DNA of 64,000 nt, taken from NCBI GenBank assembly GCA_030144725.1, contig JASKMD010000006.1, forward strand, positions 11,659,892 to 11,723,891, in the 5' to 3' direction. The stretch comes from Haematococcus lacustris. Its lineage: Eukaryota > Chlorophyta > Chlorophyceae > Chlamydomonadales > Haematococcaceae. Shown piece by piece: positions 51,636 through 63,261 of the stretch. The translations under genes were made by a program, and so were the position numbers. Every line of letters begins with the position of its first letter. Position 1 is the stretch's first letter. Below the pieces are notes generated by a model. That model had not been told where the DNA came from. It did not search any database and saw nothing but the letters and a program-made list of their open reading frames with translations.

Positions 51636-52740
51636 GCTGCAAGGCAAGCAGGCATCACAGGCAAGACACACCGGTTTGCTGTGATCCCATGAGCAGACGC
51701 CCCCTAGTGCCCCTTTGCTGACTCCCCTGGCCCTGGTCTAGCCTGGCAATGGCCTGGCTCTGGTTCTGCGGTGACCTATGCTGGCCTGGCCTTGTGTCTG
51801 GTAGGTCCCTGCGCCCTGCCCTTCTACCCCTCTCCCTAGGCCTATGCCACACAGCCCGCGCTCCTCAATGCCCTGGGCCTTAGGGCAGCCAAGCACTGCT
51901 AGTTGGTCATGCCCTGGTGGGCAGAATGACCCCAAGGGCAAGCCCTGAGGTCTCAGGCCCTACCGGGCACTGGCTACAGGCGTGACCCACACACACTTGT
52001 GTGCACTGCCAGCCTGGCGCTGGTTGCCCCTGAGGTGCCTGATTAGGCGCGCCCACCTTGGGTGCCACCCCCGTGAAGGCGGCGCAGCAGGCCGGCATCA
52101 CCTCAGGGGCAGGGCCCAGGTCAGGCGCCAGGCCAGTGCAGAACAGGGCCAGGCTGGCAGGCTCCTCCAGCACCAGGGGCCTGCAGCCAGGAGCATGGGG
52201 TGGGCAGGCAGCTTGGCAGAGGAGCCAGCAGCGGGGCCGTGGCAGCGACTGGGGCCTCAGCTGCTGCAGTGCCACTGGGCCAAGAACCTGCCTGCCCCTG
52301 TGCCCAGCGCCCCTGCTCCAGCCTCAGGCTTGACCCCTGGCCTCCTGCTGCTCCTGCCCCTGATGTGGCCTTTAGCAGCAGCAGCAACAACAGCAGGTCG
52401 GGCTCTGGCTGCCGTTTCTGACCCCATCGTATAGCTAGGGCAAGGTAAGTAGGTGCAGGAGTCTCACCTGGTGGCAGCACTGGACCAGTCAGCCACGACT
52501 GGTGAGCTGCAGTGCACGTCAGCCAGGTTTGCATGAGCTGCTGGGATGGCTGTCACCAGCTGAGCCAAGGGCGCCATCCGCCAGACCCAGCAGTTGTTGA
52601 GCTCCCGCCATGGCTGGGGCTGCACACGACTCTTAGGCGGCTGTCAGCGCTCATCACCCACAGCTGAACAGGCAGGCAGTGGCCTCAGCCTCCTCCATCG
52701 CCCAACCATACGAGGGAGCTTCGTGGCAGCTGCACAGAGG
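51636..52740 (-). pseudogene. HEAT-repeat gene remnant of array unit 5
   Basis: Homology to U2 begins at about 51636 (GCAAGCAGGCATCACAGGCAA region) and continues with EEPASLALFCTGLAPDLGP (about 52.18-52.12 kb, minus) and APLAQLVTAIPAAHANLADV (about 52.55 kb). It has a large internal deletion at about 52205 relative to U1 and U4 and lacks, like U2, the roughly 165-bp segment of U3. The exons with WRVR-type repeats are absent. Confidence 0.45.
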
Positions 52741-53569
52741 GAGACATGACCCCTCATGAGAGGCATGCATGCTTGAGCCTGGGCAGTGCAAGAGGTGTGT
52801 GATTGGAGGGGTGAAGCGCTGTGTTGGAAGGTGATGGTGTGGATCTTGAGACCAAAGTGGAACATGGTGCTTGATGGACAAGCTGTAACATGAGAACGAG
52901 AGGCAAGATGTGGCCTGATAGGTGGCCCTCACCAAGACTTGCGGCCTCCACCAAGCTCCACAGCTGCTGCATGCCTCAGGCTGCATCCGTCACTGAACCA
53001 CACACATACTGCCTGTCTGCAATGCACTCGGGAAGGCATAGACGGAATGTCGGCTGTACCTTGTGTGCTGTCATTAGCCAAACCAGCTGTCCCTGCCTGC
53101 AACCCCAAACCCGCCTTGAACAAGTCCGGCATCAGCCTACCCCTGCCCCGCACTGGACTTATTGACAAACCTGCGGCAGTGGGCCAACCCGCATGCTGCA
53201 GCCCGTCGACGGGTAGGGACGTAATGTTTAGCAGCTGGGGACGTCCCGGCCCATAATACGCAGCGCCTCCTAGCCGCCCCACAGCCGATGTGCTTGTCGG
53301 CTTGATGTGCTTTGGGATGTGAGGGCTGCTGTCCAAGGCTTGTAACCTCCAGATGACATCGCCAGGTCAGATGCTGCTCTTGTGTCAGGCTTCGTGCGCT
53401 GCAGCTGGACCCCCAAGCAGCACTGTTTTCAAGCTGCAGGGGCCCCGCGCTGTACACACTTGTCACTGTGCCGCTGGCTAAGAAGCTAGAAACCGCTTTT
53501 GAGTGCAAGACACTCAACATCGCCAGCGCTTGTACAGCGCCACCTTCATCGTAGCCGCACTCCCGCACA

Positions 53570-56500
53570 ATGGCCCAGCATCCTAGTCAACTCCCAACCC
53601 TGACCAGATACCCGGACATCGCTGCAGCAGATGCGACCATCTACCCACCCAGCTTGACAGTCCCGATGGAATCCGGGAGCATCGCGCCACCAGAGAAGTC
53701 AGCCTCCGACCAAGTCGGTGAGTGCCGTAGCGGTGATGGCGGGCTGACTGGCAGGCACCTGCAAGCTGAACCGTGTGGCAGCTCAGCTCGCATATGGCTT
53801 CTAAATGGTCCTCTTGCTGCGTTCTGCCCACAATTGCAGCGTTGACCCGCGTGAAAGCCCACATCAGGGAGCAAGTCGTTCAGTCCGTCATTACTTGCAA
53901 GGCTGCCTCCAACCCAGATGCGGACCTGGTCAACGCCGCCTTCCATGCAGCAGAATTGTCACAAGATGACTTCTGTGAGCTGACCCGCAGCATGGACGCT
54001 GCAGACGAGCAGCTTGGAGAGGGAAGCGAGGGAAAAGTCATGGCAGGGGTCCTGCGGGGCCAACCAGTGGCCGTGAAGGTAAGCTGGCTATACAAACTAG
54101 ACTGTAGCATGCCCTCTCTTTGGTAGCGCCTCTCACGGTGCACTTTGTGATGCCTGCAGATCATGCACCAGACACTGCCAGACCTCTCCATGGAGAGCTT
54201 AGCCAGCATGTCAGCCTACTCTGACGTCACCATGGCCGTTCTGGCAGCGATGTGCGGTGAAGTCTTGAAGTTGATGCCGTGCTGCCCTATTGCCTTTGCC
54301 ATCGAGGTGCGCTGAGGGCTGCCACATTGCTGAACGTCTTTCTTGGCCACATCCCACAGCTATGCAAAGTTGCACCCCTGCCCACTGGCTATGACTACCT
54401 CCTGGTGAGCAGCTCATCAGTCAACTTGATGGCTGCTGCATGTGCTCCACAGGTTGGGGCGGTGGAGGCTATTGGCGGGGAGCCCAGCTGCATCGATGTG
54501 CTCATCGTCTCTGTCATGCCGCTGGCACTGGGCAGTCTGGATGACCTGCAGTTGAAGCTGGAGGCTTACTCGTACCTGCCCTCCATACCACAAGTGGACA
54601 TCTGCATCCAGGTAGGCCCCTGCTGCTGCTCCCACAGCCCGTGCAGCCTGAGTCACCTGAGTCAGCCTGAGTCACCTGAGTCAGCCTGAATCACCTGAGT
54701 CAGCCTGAGTCAGCGTGAGTGACCTGAGTCACCTGAGTCAGCCTGAGTCACCTGCGCACCTGAGCTAACCCTGACCTTGGTGGCATCAAGCCCCTGCAGC
54801 ATAGCAGTACCGTCCTCCGCACTGACAGCCAGTCCACACTGCCGCACAGCCTGATACTGTGCCTTGCTGTGCAGCTGCTACATGATGTCATCGTGGCGCA
54901 GCAACGCATTGGCTTGCTGCATGGGGATATCAAGCCCAGTAACGTGTTGGTCACCGCGGACGGCCAGCTGAGCATTAGCGACACCAGCAATGCCGTCCTG
55001 CTCCCCGACAACCAGACCTCAGGCACCACCAGGTACGAGGCCAGCAGCCTGGCTACAGCACAGCAGCAATAGCAGGCAGCAACATAAGCATCCACCCCTT
55101 GCTGTGATATAGTCCTCCATGGCATGTTGCATGCCCTTGGCATTACTTTTTCAAGCCCAACACCCACCACCTCCCAACACTGCTCAACAGCCACCACCAC
55201 CACCACCTCCCAGGCTTACCCCACCTCACCCCACCTTACCCGGAAAGGACACTACCACTAACACCATGGCTGTTACTGCTGCTGCTGCTGCTGCTGTGCC
55301 GGCTGCTGCTTCTGCTGCCACGCCTGCTGCTGCTGTTGCGCCTGTTGTTGCTGCTGCTGCGCCCGCTACTGCGGCGGCGGCTGCGGCAGTGCCAGCTGCT
55401 GCGTGGGATGCCACACCACCACCACCTCCCAAACTCCTTCATCCCACCTCGCACCACCTTACCTGGCAAGGACAGCTAGGAAGTGGCACAGGTCATGTCG
55501 CACGTTGCCTGCCCGCCAGCCTTCCTGCCTGCCCGCCCCTCGCTGCTGATCACAGGAGCTGGACCTCCCTCTTCAGCTGCCAGGCACAGAGGGAGGCTGC
55601 AGCTGAGGACGAGGCCATCCCAGCCAGTCGTGGCACGGACTTGCACTCTGTGGTGTGCACCGTGCTCCCCATGCTGCTGCCCCCGCCCCTGCAGCCGGAT
55701 GAGTCCTGGTTCAGCGAGGCCACGGCCAGCACAGCCCTGCAGCACCTGTTGTCCGGCAGCCTGCAATGCGGCAGCCCTCAGATGTCTGCCCTGATGGCAG
55801 AGGCGCTGACACAGTGTGCAGCCGCGTTGAGGGAGGGGGACAGGCCGGAGGGGCCTGATTGTGAGACAATGCAGCGCTGCGCTGAGGTGTTGTTGTGCAC
55901 GCTGTGCCATTGGCGTCGCCACACAGCCTCTGCGCAGGCCAACACCACCCAGTGGCAGCCGCCTGAGCAAGGCATGCGCCTGTGGGGTGTGACCACAGAG
56001 GAGCTGCAGGGTGTCCGCCAGGAGCTCTACGGGGCATGGGAGGAGCTGCCCTGCCGCCCTATTGCTAGGACCATGCTGCTGGCCGTCATGGCAGGCCAGC
56101 CTTGCCCCGAGCTGCCAGCCTGGCATGCAGATTCGTGGGTGCAGTGGTCTCCCTCCCTCTCCACAGCAACTCTCATCGATGACCCACCTCCCACCTACAG
56201 TGTTGCAGTCAACATTGCCGCCAACCCTACAGCCTTCAGTGATGACCCACCTCCCTGCTACGAGGAGGCTATCAAGCTTGGCCCCGACCCAGTCCGCCCC
56301 AGCCTTGCCAAAGGCCAAGCTGACGGCAGCCAGGTGCCAGGAGTGGCAGCACATATGCAGGAGCTGCATGAGCGGCTTGCTGCCTACTCTGTCCAGGTGG
56401 CCGCAGCCCGTATTCGGGAAGGCCTGCTAGAGGAGGAGATTGAGCAGCTGAGGTTGCGCCTACACCAACAGCAGCAGCAGGAGTCCTACCACCAGCAGCA

Positions 56501-57023
56501 AAGCGAACAGGTGGTCATGCAATTGCAGCAGCAGGTGTTGGAGCTGCAGGCTGAGGTGCGGATGGGTACGACAGCCAACAAGCAGGCGACACAGCAGGCT
56601 GAGGCAGCTGTGCAGCAGCTTCACCAGGCTTTGCACCTAGCCCAGGCACTCAGACTCCAGCAACGGGCGTGCAGGGAGCATGAGCGGCAGGTGATGGAGG
56701 CTGAGGTGCAGCAGCAGCGGAGCCGGGCGGAGCGGGCGGAGGCACAACTCCACCAGCTGCAGTCCACACAGGCCATCATCCACAGCCCCACCGCCCTGTG
56801 CTGGTGGAGTTCAGAAACCAACTCAAGCAGCGGTCAAAGCACCCCGCTGCGCATCAGCTTGGGCGGTAGCAGTGACTGCAGCGTGCGTCGGGTTACGGAT
56901 GAGTTTGGCGAGGGCCTAAGGGCCTCAGCCTCCCCCTCCTCCCCTACACCCATGCGCCTAGCGCTGCTGCTCAGGGCCGTCAGGGGCACAAGGGGCTGGG
57001 TGGTGGGCTGGCGGCTGCTATGA
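53570..57023 (+). CDS. KIN-C: kinase-like PPxY coiled-coil protein with frameshifted C-terminus
   Basis: Third KIN copy. Exons: 53570-53717, 53840-54078, 54160-54306, 54360-54404, 54453-54611, 54875-55032 and 55556-57023 (2364 nt, 787 aa). Exon 4 has an in-frame 6-bp deletion. Glycine loop, VAVK, HGDIKPSN, DTS and both DDPPPxY motifs are intact. Near 56910 one G is missing from the GGCGAGGGGCC run of KIN-A and KIN-B, so the last 33 or so residues are read in another frame (ending GWVVGWRLL) and the conserved KRVGWALFGGA end is lost; the original stop would lie near 57057. It may still be expressed, or be an early pseudogene. TGTAA lies at 57776-57780. Confidence 0.7.
54645..54757. repeat. 9-bp CCTGAGTCA tandem repeat in KIN-C intron 5, short allele
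   Basis: About 12 units, roughly half the length of the arrays in KIN-A and KIN-B. Confidence 0.95.
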
Positions 57024-58440
57024 AGCGGGTGGGGTGGGCACTATTTGGGGGTGCCTGAGGCATTAGGCTCCTTGTCATGGGTGTGGTGCCACATGCACTC
57101 CCTACGAGCCAAGCACTGCCACACAACACTGTCACTCACACAGCACTTGCACCTCACACTGCACACATTGCTTCATGAGGTGAATGGCCGGGCTGTGGCA
57201 TGCAACACAGTGGCAGTGTGATTGGGAGCAGCCCAGGGATGGCAACCACATGCAGTCCTGGCACACACGGTCCTGCCATTGCATGACATAGTGAATTACA
57301 CATGGGGTGCCTGGCACTGCGCATGCGCACACCTGAGACAGTCATCAGGCCCACTACAACAGCCACCATGCCTGGCATACACTGAGGACTGAGTTGGCTT
57401 GCTTCACGCACTGCTTGTTAGAGCATAGGCCAGCAATAAAGATCAACATACCCCAACACGTTGCTCACATCACTGCCACTCTTGTACAATGCTTGCTTGT
57501 TGTGTACGTGTAGACTTGGCATGTGGCTGCAGTCAGTGACAGAGAGAGGATGGTCATTTGTCTTAGTGGGGCACGTGTCTTTGCTATTGCTAGAGAGTGA
57601 TTATGGACAGTTGCGTCAGTAGGCAGGGGTGGGGGAGTAGTCAGTAGCAGTAGTCAGGGGTGGGGTGATTGTGGTTCGGTTGAAGGCCTGGCTGCAGGGA
57701 GTAGCTCCAGGGCGCGTGATGAGGGGGTGTTGCTGAGTGTAAGGAGGATTCGTGTGGTTGTGAGGGGCAGGCAGCTGTAACGTCGTGGCTAACCCTGGCC
57801 GAGTACAATCATCGAGACGCACTTGTCCACCCCCGCACGAGCCAGTGCACTGTCCTGATCCCAAAGCGCCCGCCGCTGAGATTTGAGGCGCACGTTCAGG
57901 TAGCCGGGGGTTCCCATACGACCCGGCAATGCCACTAGAAAAACAAGGAGGGTGCACGACAACGGACGCGCACACCTGCAGGGTCCACGGCTGCGACATC
58001 CCGGGTACACGGCAGCCGTGCTTTGCGTGATAACCGCGATTCGTCACCAAGCACCCGCAGCGGACTGCCGCTACCTTACGCACATTCGCAGTTTTGAATG
58101 CTTGCCCGGGGCTGCGGCTGCACCAGGCTTACGACCAGTGCCCACGACGGTCGGTGCCACAATTGAGGGACCGACATTGCGACAGGTTGTGAAGTGCGTA
58201 CATTGACTGGTAGGCGGCATCTGGAGCCTGCCACAGTGGGCGCCTGACATCTGACGCCGCACACCGTAGACACCTCAACTTCACAACCACAGGTGGTGCT
58301 TCTGATTGTGACCAGGAATGTTGCCTGCTGCTGCCTCTTCCTTCTGACCCTTGCTGCCCCTGACAATGGCCTTGCCGCACCTAGATGCTGCCCTGTTGCT
58401 CCTGGGTGCTGCCGCTTGCCCCCTGCCACCCCTTGGTCAA
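57024..58440. repeat. Array 3' flank, long form, unit 5
   Basis: Both halves are present (TGTAA at 57776-57780; second half from about 57890). Homology to U3 ends near 58435 in the CCCCCTGCCACCCC segment, which marks the right edge of the array. Confidence 0.8.
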
Positions 58441-60788
58441 TGCCATCTGGCCCTTGCTTCCCCAGTTGCGAGCTTGTTGCCCCCAACTGACAGAACGTGG
58501 ATGCGGACCTTGGAGCCCCTAATGTGCATGTTGTGCCAACACGAGGAGTGTGACTGGAGCTGCTGTTGCCACCAACTTCATGAAACCTCTGCACATGCCG
58601 AGCAAGCCTCCCCTCCCCTCCCTTCCCGCCTCACCTCTCCTCCCGCCTCCCCTGCTCTCCCGCCTCCCCTCCCCTTGCCCCTCCCCTGCCCTCCCACCTC
58701 ATCTCCCCTCCCGCCTACCCTGTCCTCCCTGGCCATTCCTTTCTCTACTGCACGACTACTGCCTGCCAGCCTGCCAGCCTGCCAGCCTCCCACCATGGTG
58801 GCCCGGAGCAACTGAAGGGCATTACCTCTTCTCACGCTGCTCCTTCCCTTTTCTTCCGCCTCTCCACCACCACTGTTGTGTGCAGTGAAGGGTGCACCTC
58901 CTTGTGCAGGCATGGCCCTGTCCACTGCAGGCCGCGTCAGTCATCCATCACCCCCTGACCCTCACCCGCTGACCTATTAGCGGCTAGTGAGGCTGGATGG
59001 CCAGACCCCTGTGCCAGCCTGACCCCCTCCTCCCTTTCCTGTCACTCCCCTTGCTTGCTGCAGGTCTACATGCAATGGTGGCTGGACCCATGTTCACCTC
59101 CCAGCACTCCTCCTTCCATGCTCCCAACCCTACCCCTCTTTACCCTTGCCTCCCACCACCACCTCCCAGCACGCCCCGCATGCCTCCCTACAGCCTTGCT
59201 GCTCCTCCCACCCCCACCCCCTAACCCTCACCCCGCCCTTCCACCCACATGCATGGATCCATGCAGTCCCCGTGATCGACCACTCTAGGTCACACCCGGC
59301 TAGGCTTACATGCTCTTAGTCACCATGCATGCTGATCCATGGCTTGACGCCTGGCGCGTAGTGTTGACGCTGCTGCATGGCGTGAAACAGCCAAGAGACG
59401 GTTGCTGTGTGGCGAGCAGGGTTGTGACTTTGCGTTCTTTCATTCTTTCATTTCATCATTTCATCATGAAATTGATGACACTTCATGAAAAGAATGAAAG
59501 ACATGAAACGGCATGAAAACGCGTGGTGGCCGTGGGACTTTCAACCTGAAACTTTGCACACAACCCTCTTTAACATCTGCCAAACCAATGCAACACTCAG
59601 GATACGATACCATCGGGCTCTACTCGTCTGGTTTACTGGGTGCTGCCGGGTGCTGGGGGGTACCGGGATTTCATTTGTTGCAGTGAAACATTCATTTGTT
59701 GCACTTGAAAGATTTCAGTGCAAAATTTCATGAAATACTGCAATTTTCACAAGCCTGGTGGTCAGGCTAGACAAGCAAGCCAAAAAATGTCCATATTTCG
59801 AACGGACCTAACTAACTCTATACACCGCTTCACGATGTAAGATTGGCACGCCTTGACGCAGCGCCGCGCACGTTAGCATCGGCTCGGAGGAACAGGCCTA
59901 TGGTGATCGGCTGGTCCGCGACCCCGTCCAATGTTCGGGGGCCCCGACCACCACGCAACGCCAGGAGCGCTCCATCGCTCTTATTTGCGCCCTTAAGTAT
60001 GTGTGCTGTTGCGGCGATGTCCTCGGCGATGTCCAGGTGCCTACTGGGTGTCTACAGTGTGTGCTACATGCTGCTTGCTGGGGGCTTGTCTCATGGCCGG
60101 GTTGAGGGGGTAAGCGGTAAGGCTTTGGACCTGAAATTTCGTCAGCAGCTAGCTGTACCACACACTCACCCCCTGGCGCTGAGTTGACATCATCATGCAT
60201 CAGCTCGGTCAATGGCGAGTGGTAGTGTGGGACACACTGCCAAAAGCATCAACTGTATGCCAAACGTGCCAAACGCCTTGCAATGCACACCGTGGGAACC
60301 GCATTGGATACATGCACAAAAGTGTACTGTGGAGGAAGCGGGATAACATGTCTGCTGATGAATATATATGAAAACCTGTGTGAAACCCCCAAAATGCGTT
60401 AGACATGGCCATGCCAGGGACGTTTTGCCCAAATTGATGGCCTTTCCGCCAGCCTGAACTGTACATCTTGGTAGCAAAGACTGTTGTCCTGCCGACGGAG
60501 TCGTCGATGGACCTTTCGGTCGAGGACAGCCGCACTTGAAGCCTTTTTAGCTATGCCCCATCGCTCGAAGCCATGCCAGGGACTTGTTGCCCGAAATGTT
60601 GGCCTCTCCGCCAGCCCGCTATAGATAGAACGAAAGCACTGACCCTTTGCCTGCCTTCGGAGCCGTCGACGGACATTTCGGACAATTATAGCCGCACTTA
60701 GATGGTCTTAAGCCATGACCAGGCGTTCGAAGCGAAGCCTAGCTGGTTCCAAGCTGGAAGGGCCAAGCGTTTAGCCATCGCTAACATC
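58441..60788. other. Gene-poor spacer after the array
   Basis: Contains a pyrimidine-rich stretch (about 58600-58745), a TTTCATTC/ATGAAA-rich stretch (about 59440-59520) and two similar blocks at about 60409-60540 and 60573-60690 (ATGCCAGGGACGTTTTGCCC / ATGCCAGGGACTTGTTGCCC, each followed by GGCC-TCCGCCAGCC and a GTCGACGGAC-TTTCGG segment), i.e. a diverged tandem duplication of about 165 bp. No gene is supported. Confidence 0.5.
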
Positions 60789-60789
60789 G

Positions 60790-61523
60790 CCCAGCCCAGC
60801 CCAGCCCAGCCCAGCCCAGCCCAGCCCAGCCCAGCCCAGCCCAGCCCAGCCCAGCCCAGCCCAGCCCAGCCCAGCCCAGCCCAGCCCAGCCCAGCCCAGC
60901 CCAGCCCAGCCCAGCCCAGCCCAGCCCAGCCCAGCCCAGCCCAGCCCAGCCCAGCCCAGCCCAGCCCAGCCCAGCCCAGCCCAGCCCAGCCCAGCCCAGC
61001 CCAGCCCAGCCCAGCCCAGCCCAGCCCAGCCCAGCCCAGCCCAGCCCAGCCCAGCCCAGCCCAGCCCAGCCCAGCCCAGCCCAGCCCAGCCCAGCCCAGC
61101 CCAGCCCAGCCCAGCCCAGCCCAGCCCAGCCCAGCCCAGCCCAGCCCAGCCCAGCCCAGCCCAGCCCAGCCCAGCCCAGCCCAGCCCAGCCCAGCCCAGC
61201 CCAGCCCAGCCCAGCCCAGCCCAGCCCAGCCCAGCCCAGCCCAGCCCAGCCCAGCCCAGCCCAGCCCAGCCCAGCCCAGCCCAGCCCAGCCCAGCCCAGC
61301 CCAGCCCAGCCCAGCCCAGCCCAGCCCAGCCCAGCCCAGCCCAGCCCAGCCCAGCCCAGCCCAGCCCAGCCCAGCCCAGCCCAGCCCAGCCCAGCCCAGC
61401 CCAGCCCAGCCCAGCCCAGCCCAGCCCAGCCCAGCCCAGCCCAGCCCAGCCCAGCCCAGCCCAGCCCAGCCCAGCCCAGCCCAGCCCAGCCCAGCCCAGC
61501 CCAGCCCAGCCCAGCCCAGCCCA
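60790..61523. repeat. (CCCAG)n pentanucleotide satellite, about 147 units
   Basis: About 733 bp of perfect CCCAG repeats with no interruption seen, bounded by CTAACATCG on the left and CATGCATGCATGCATGCAG on the right. Because the period is not a multiple of three, every frame cycles through five codons and stays open (SPAQP on plus, GLGWA on minus). These are not genes. Confidence 0.98.
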
Positions 61524-62700
61524 TGCATGCATGCATGCAGCCCATGCATGATTGCCACACAACACAAGTGACAGTTTCATGTACTAATGCAACACAAGTG
61601 ACAGTTTCATGTTCTGATGTTGGTTGATTGTCCCGATGTAATGATGTGAGGTTAGCTGTAATGATGTATGGTTGAGGACCGGACAGGCCAGCCGCAAATA
61701 GCTTTTCAGGCAATGTCTGCAGCACATGTTATTAGATAGGAGGGTTCGGAGCTGGAGTTTGTGTTGGTTGCGGGGCATTATTAACACTCACAGATTTGCG
61801 GGAGCTAGGGAGCCGAGCTACCCAGTACAACCGACTGAACGGACCTGGCTAGCGAGAGAGACGGGCCCCGGTCTTAGACTTCATACGTATGTATGCCGCT
61901 GCCTACAGCGACCTTGTTGCGTGGACACAACTTTAGACCCAAACAACCATGTTCAGCCTGCGGGCCTGCGCTTCGACGCCGCTAACTTTTCTAGAACGCT
62001 GAAGCTAGCGGTGCTATCGCGGTAGCAAATGGTGGTCTGAATGTGGAGAACAGCATGGTGCCCAGTTTTCCCCTTGCTTGTCTAGCCTGACTGGTGGCGA
62101 GTGCCGCATGGCATGCTGCTGTCAGATAGCATCAGTATGCTCCTATGGTCTGTAACTACACTAGATCAATATAAGGAGATGTGCACCAGACCAACACAAG
62201 TGAGATGTGTTCGAGGTGCAGCAGCGTCGATTCATGCGGTCGTGCGATGTCACGCGTTAGACGCGTCGCTTTACACTGCACTCTGCTGCGCGTGTGTTCG
62301 AATGTTTCGGCACCTCACTTTTTCCCACTAAAGCCCACGAGCTTGAATGTATGTGGTGTGCAGAGGACCTTTTTCTGAAAACACGTTGAATTCAAAGATT
62401 ATTTGTACCTACTTATGAAATTTGCCGGGGTTGGGCAACAGCTTAGCGACCGCCAACCGCGCTACGTTCTACGTCGGAGTGCGCTTCAGATTCAGGGCCA
62501 CCAAGGAGGCGTTGAGGCGCGGTAGGTTGCTAACACACTTTTTTAAGTTACTTGTAATTACTTTGATTATCTACGAAGACCCCCGCACGTGGGCACCGAA
62601 GGCAAGATTGCTGAAGATTATATGAATCGAATTAATCGTTGATGGTCGTTAGCTACCAGCGGGGCCCGCAACATTAGCACCACCACCAGCAGCCTGTTCA
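61524..62700. other. Lower-GC spacer, no supported gene
   Basis: It begins with a direct duplication of about 31 bp (ACACAAGTGACAGTTTCATGT at about 61562 and 61592). No exon is convincing on either strand. The change from CAG-rich GC-rich DNA to more balanced composition is notable. Confidence 0.5.
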
Positions 62701-63261
62701 ATGGCGTGCCCCCTCACCAGGGAGGGTGTCCTCGCCGTAATAGAGCATATGTTGCGCCTGCCACGCAACGATGTATTGCCATTTGCGCGGCGCTTAAGCC
62801 CTTCCCAGTTCGCCCAGGTTTGGTCAGCCCTTACAGCCACGTTAAACGGCGCTATGGTCGCTGCCCACCACTCCGTACCCAACTTCGCGGAGTTGGTGAA
62901 AATTCTAGCTCCGTTGCGTACGCTGGGACCCAACCCAACCTTGACAACCGCGCCAGCCGTACTTTCGCCAGCCGCAGCAGCCACACCAAGCGAAACCAAC
63001 CACCACCTGCCAGGCCTACAATCAGAGCCTCCCAACTCTCATGAAAAGAGGGTGTGTCCTTTACACGAGGTTTATTTCTCGCTCCAGATGCCGATTGAGC
63101 ATCGAAGCACACCAGTGTGTAGAGGACTCGCTTGGCTACACGGGATGCCTGTCCTAAGCTCTATCGAATGTGTACATGATGCACTACCTGGGCGTGAACC
63201 CGGCCTACATTTTATGGGCAGATATCACCATGCACGCCTCCTCCACTCTCGACCTTCTTAA
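62701..63261 (+). CDS. Possible ORF of 186 aa, unrecognised
   Basis: An ATG-started frame with stop at 63261. The first 90 or so residues look protein-like and helical (LTREGVLAVIEHMLRLPRND, then FAQVWSALTATLNGAMVAAH and FAELVKILAPL), followed by a Pro/Ala/Thr-rich stretch. The last 80 residues look less like protein and may be read-through past a splice donor. No family is recognised and no signal or membrane segment is seen. It could be an exon of a larger gene. Confidence 0.35.
   Translation: MACPLTREGVLAVIEHMLRLPRNDVLPFARRLSPSQFAQVWSALTATLNGAMVAAHHSVPNFAELVKILAPLRTLGPNPTLTTAPAVLSPAAAATPSETNHHLPGLQSEPPNSHEKRVCPLHEVYFSLQMPIEHRSTPVCRGLAWLHGMPVLSSIECVHDALPGREPGLHFMGRYHHARLLHSRPS

Noticed and set aside
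61524..61540. ATGCATGC run as a replication or recombination signal
   Set aside because: A short simple repeat at the edge of a satellite; no further evidence.
60698..61725. Long frames of SPAQP (plus) and GLGWA (minus) repeats, up to 314 codons
   Set aside because: They are only the translations of the CCCAG pentamer array; the period makes all frames open.
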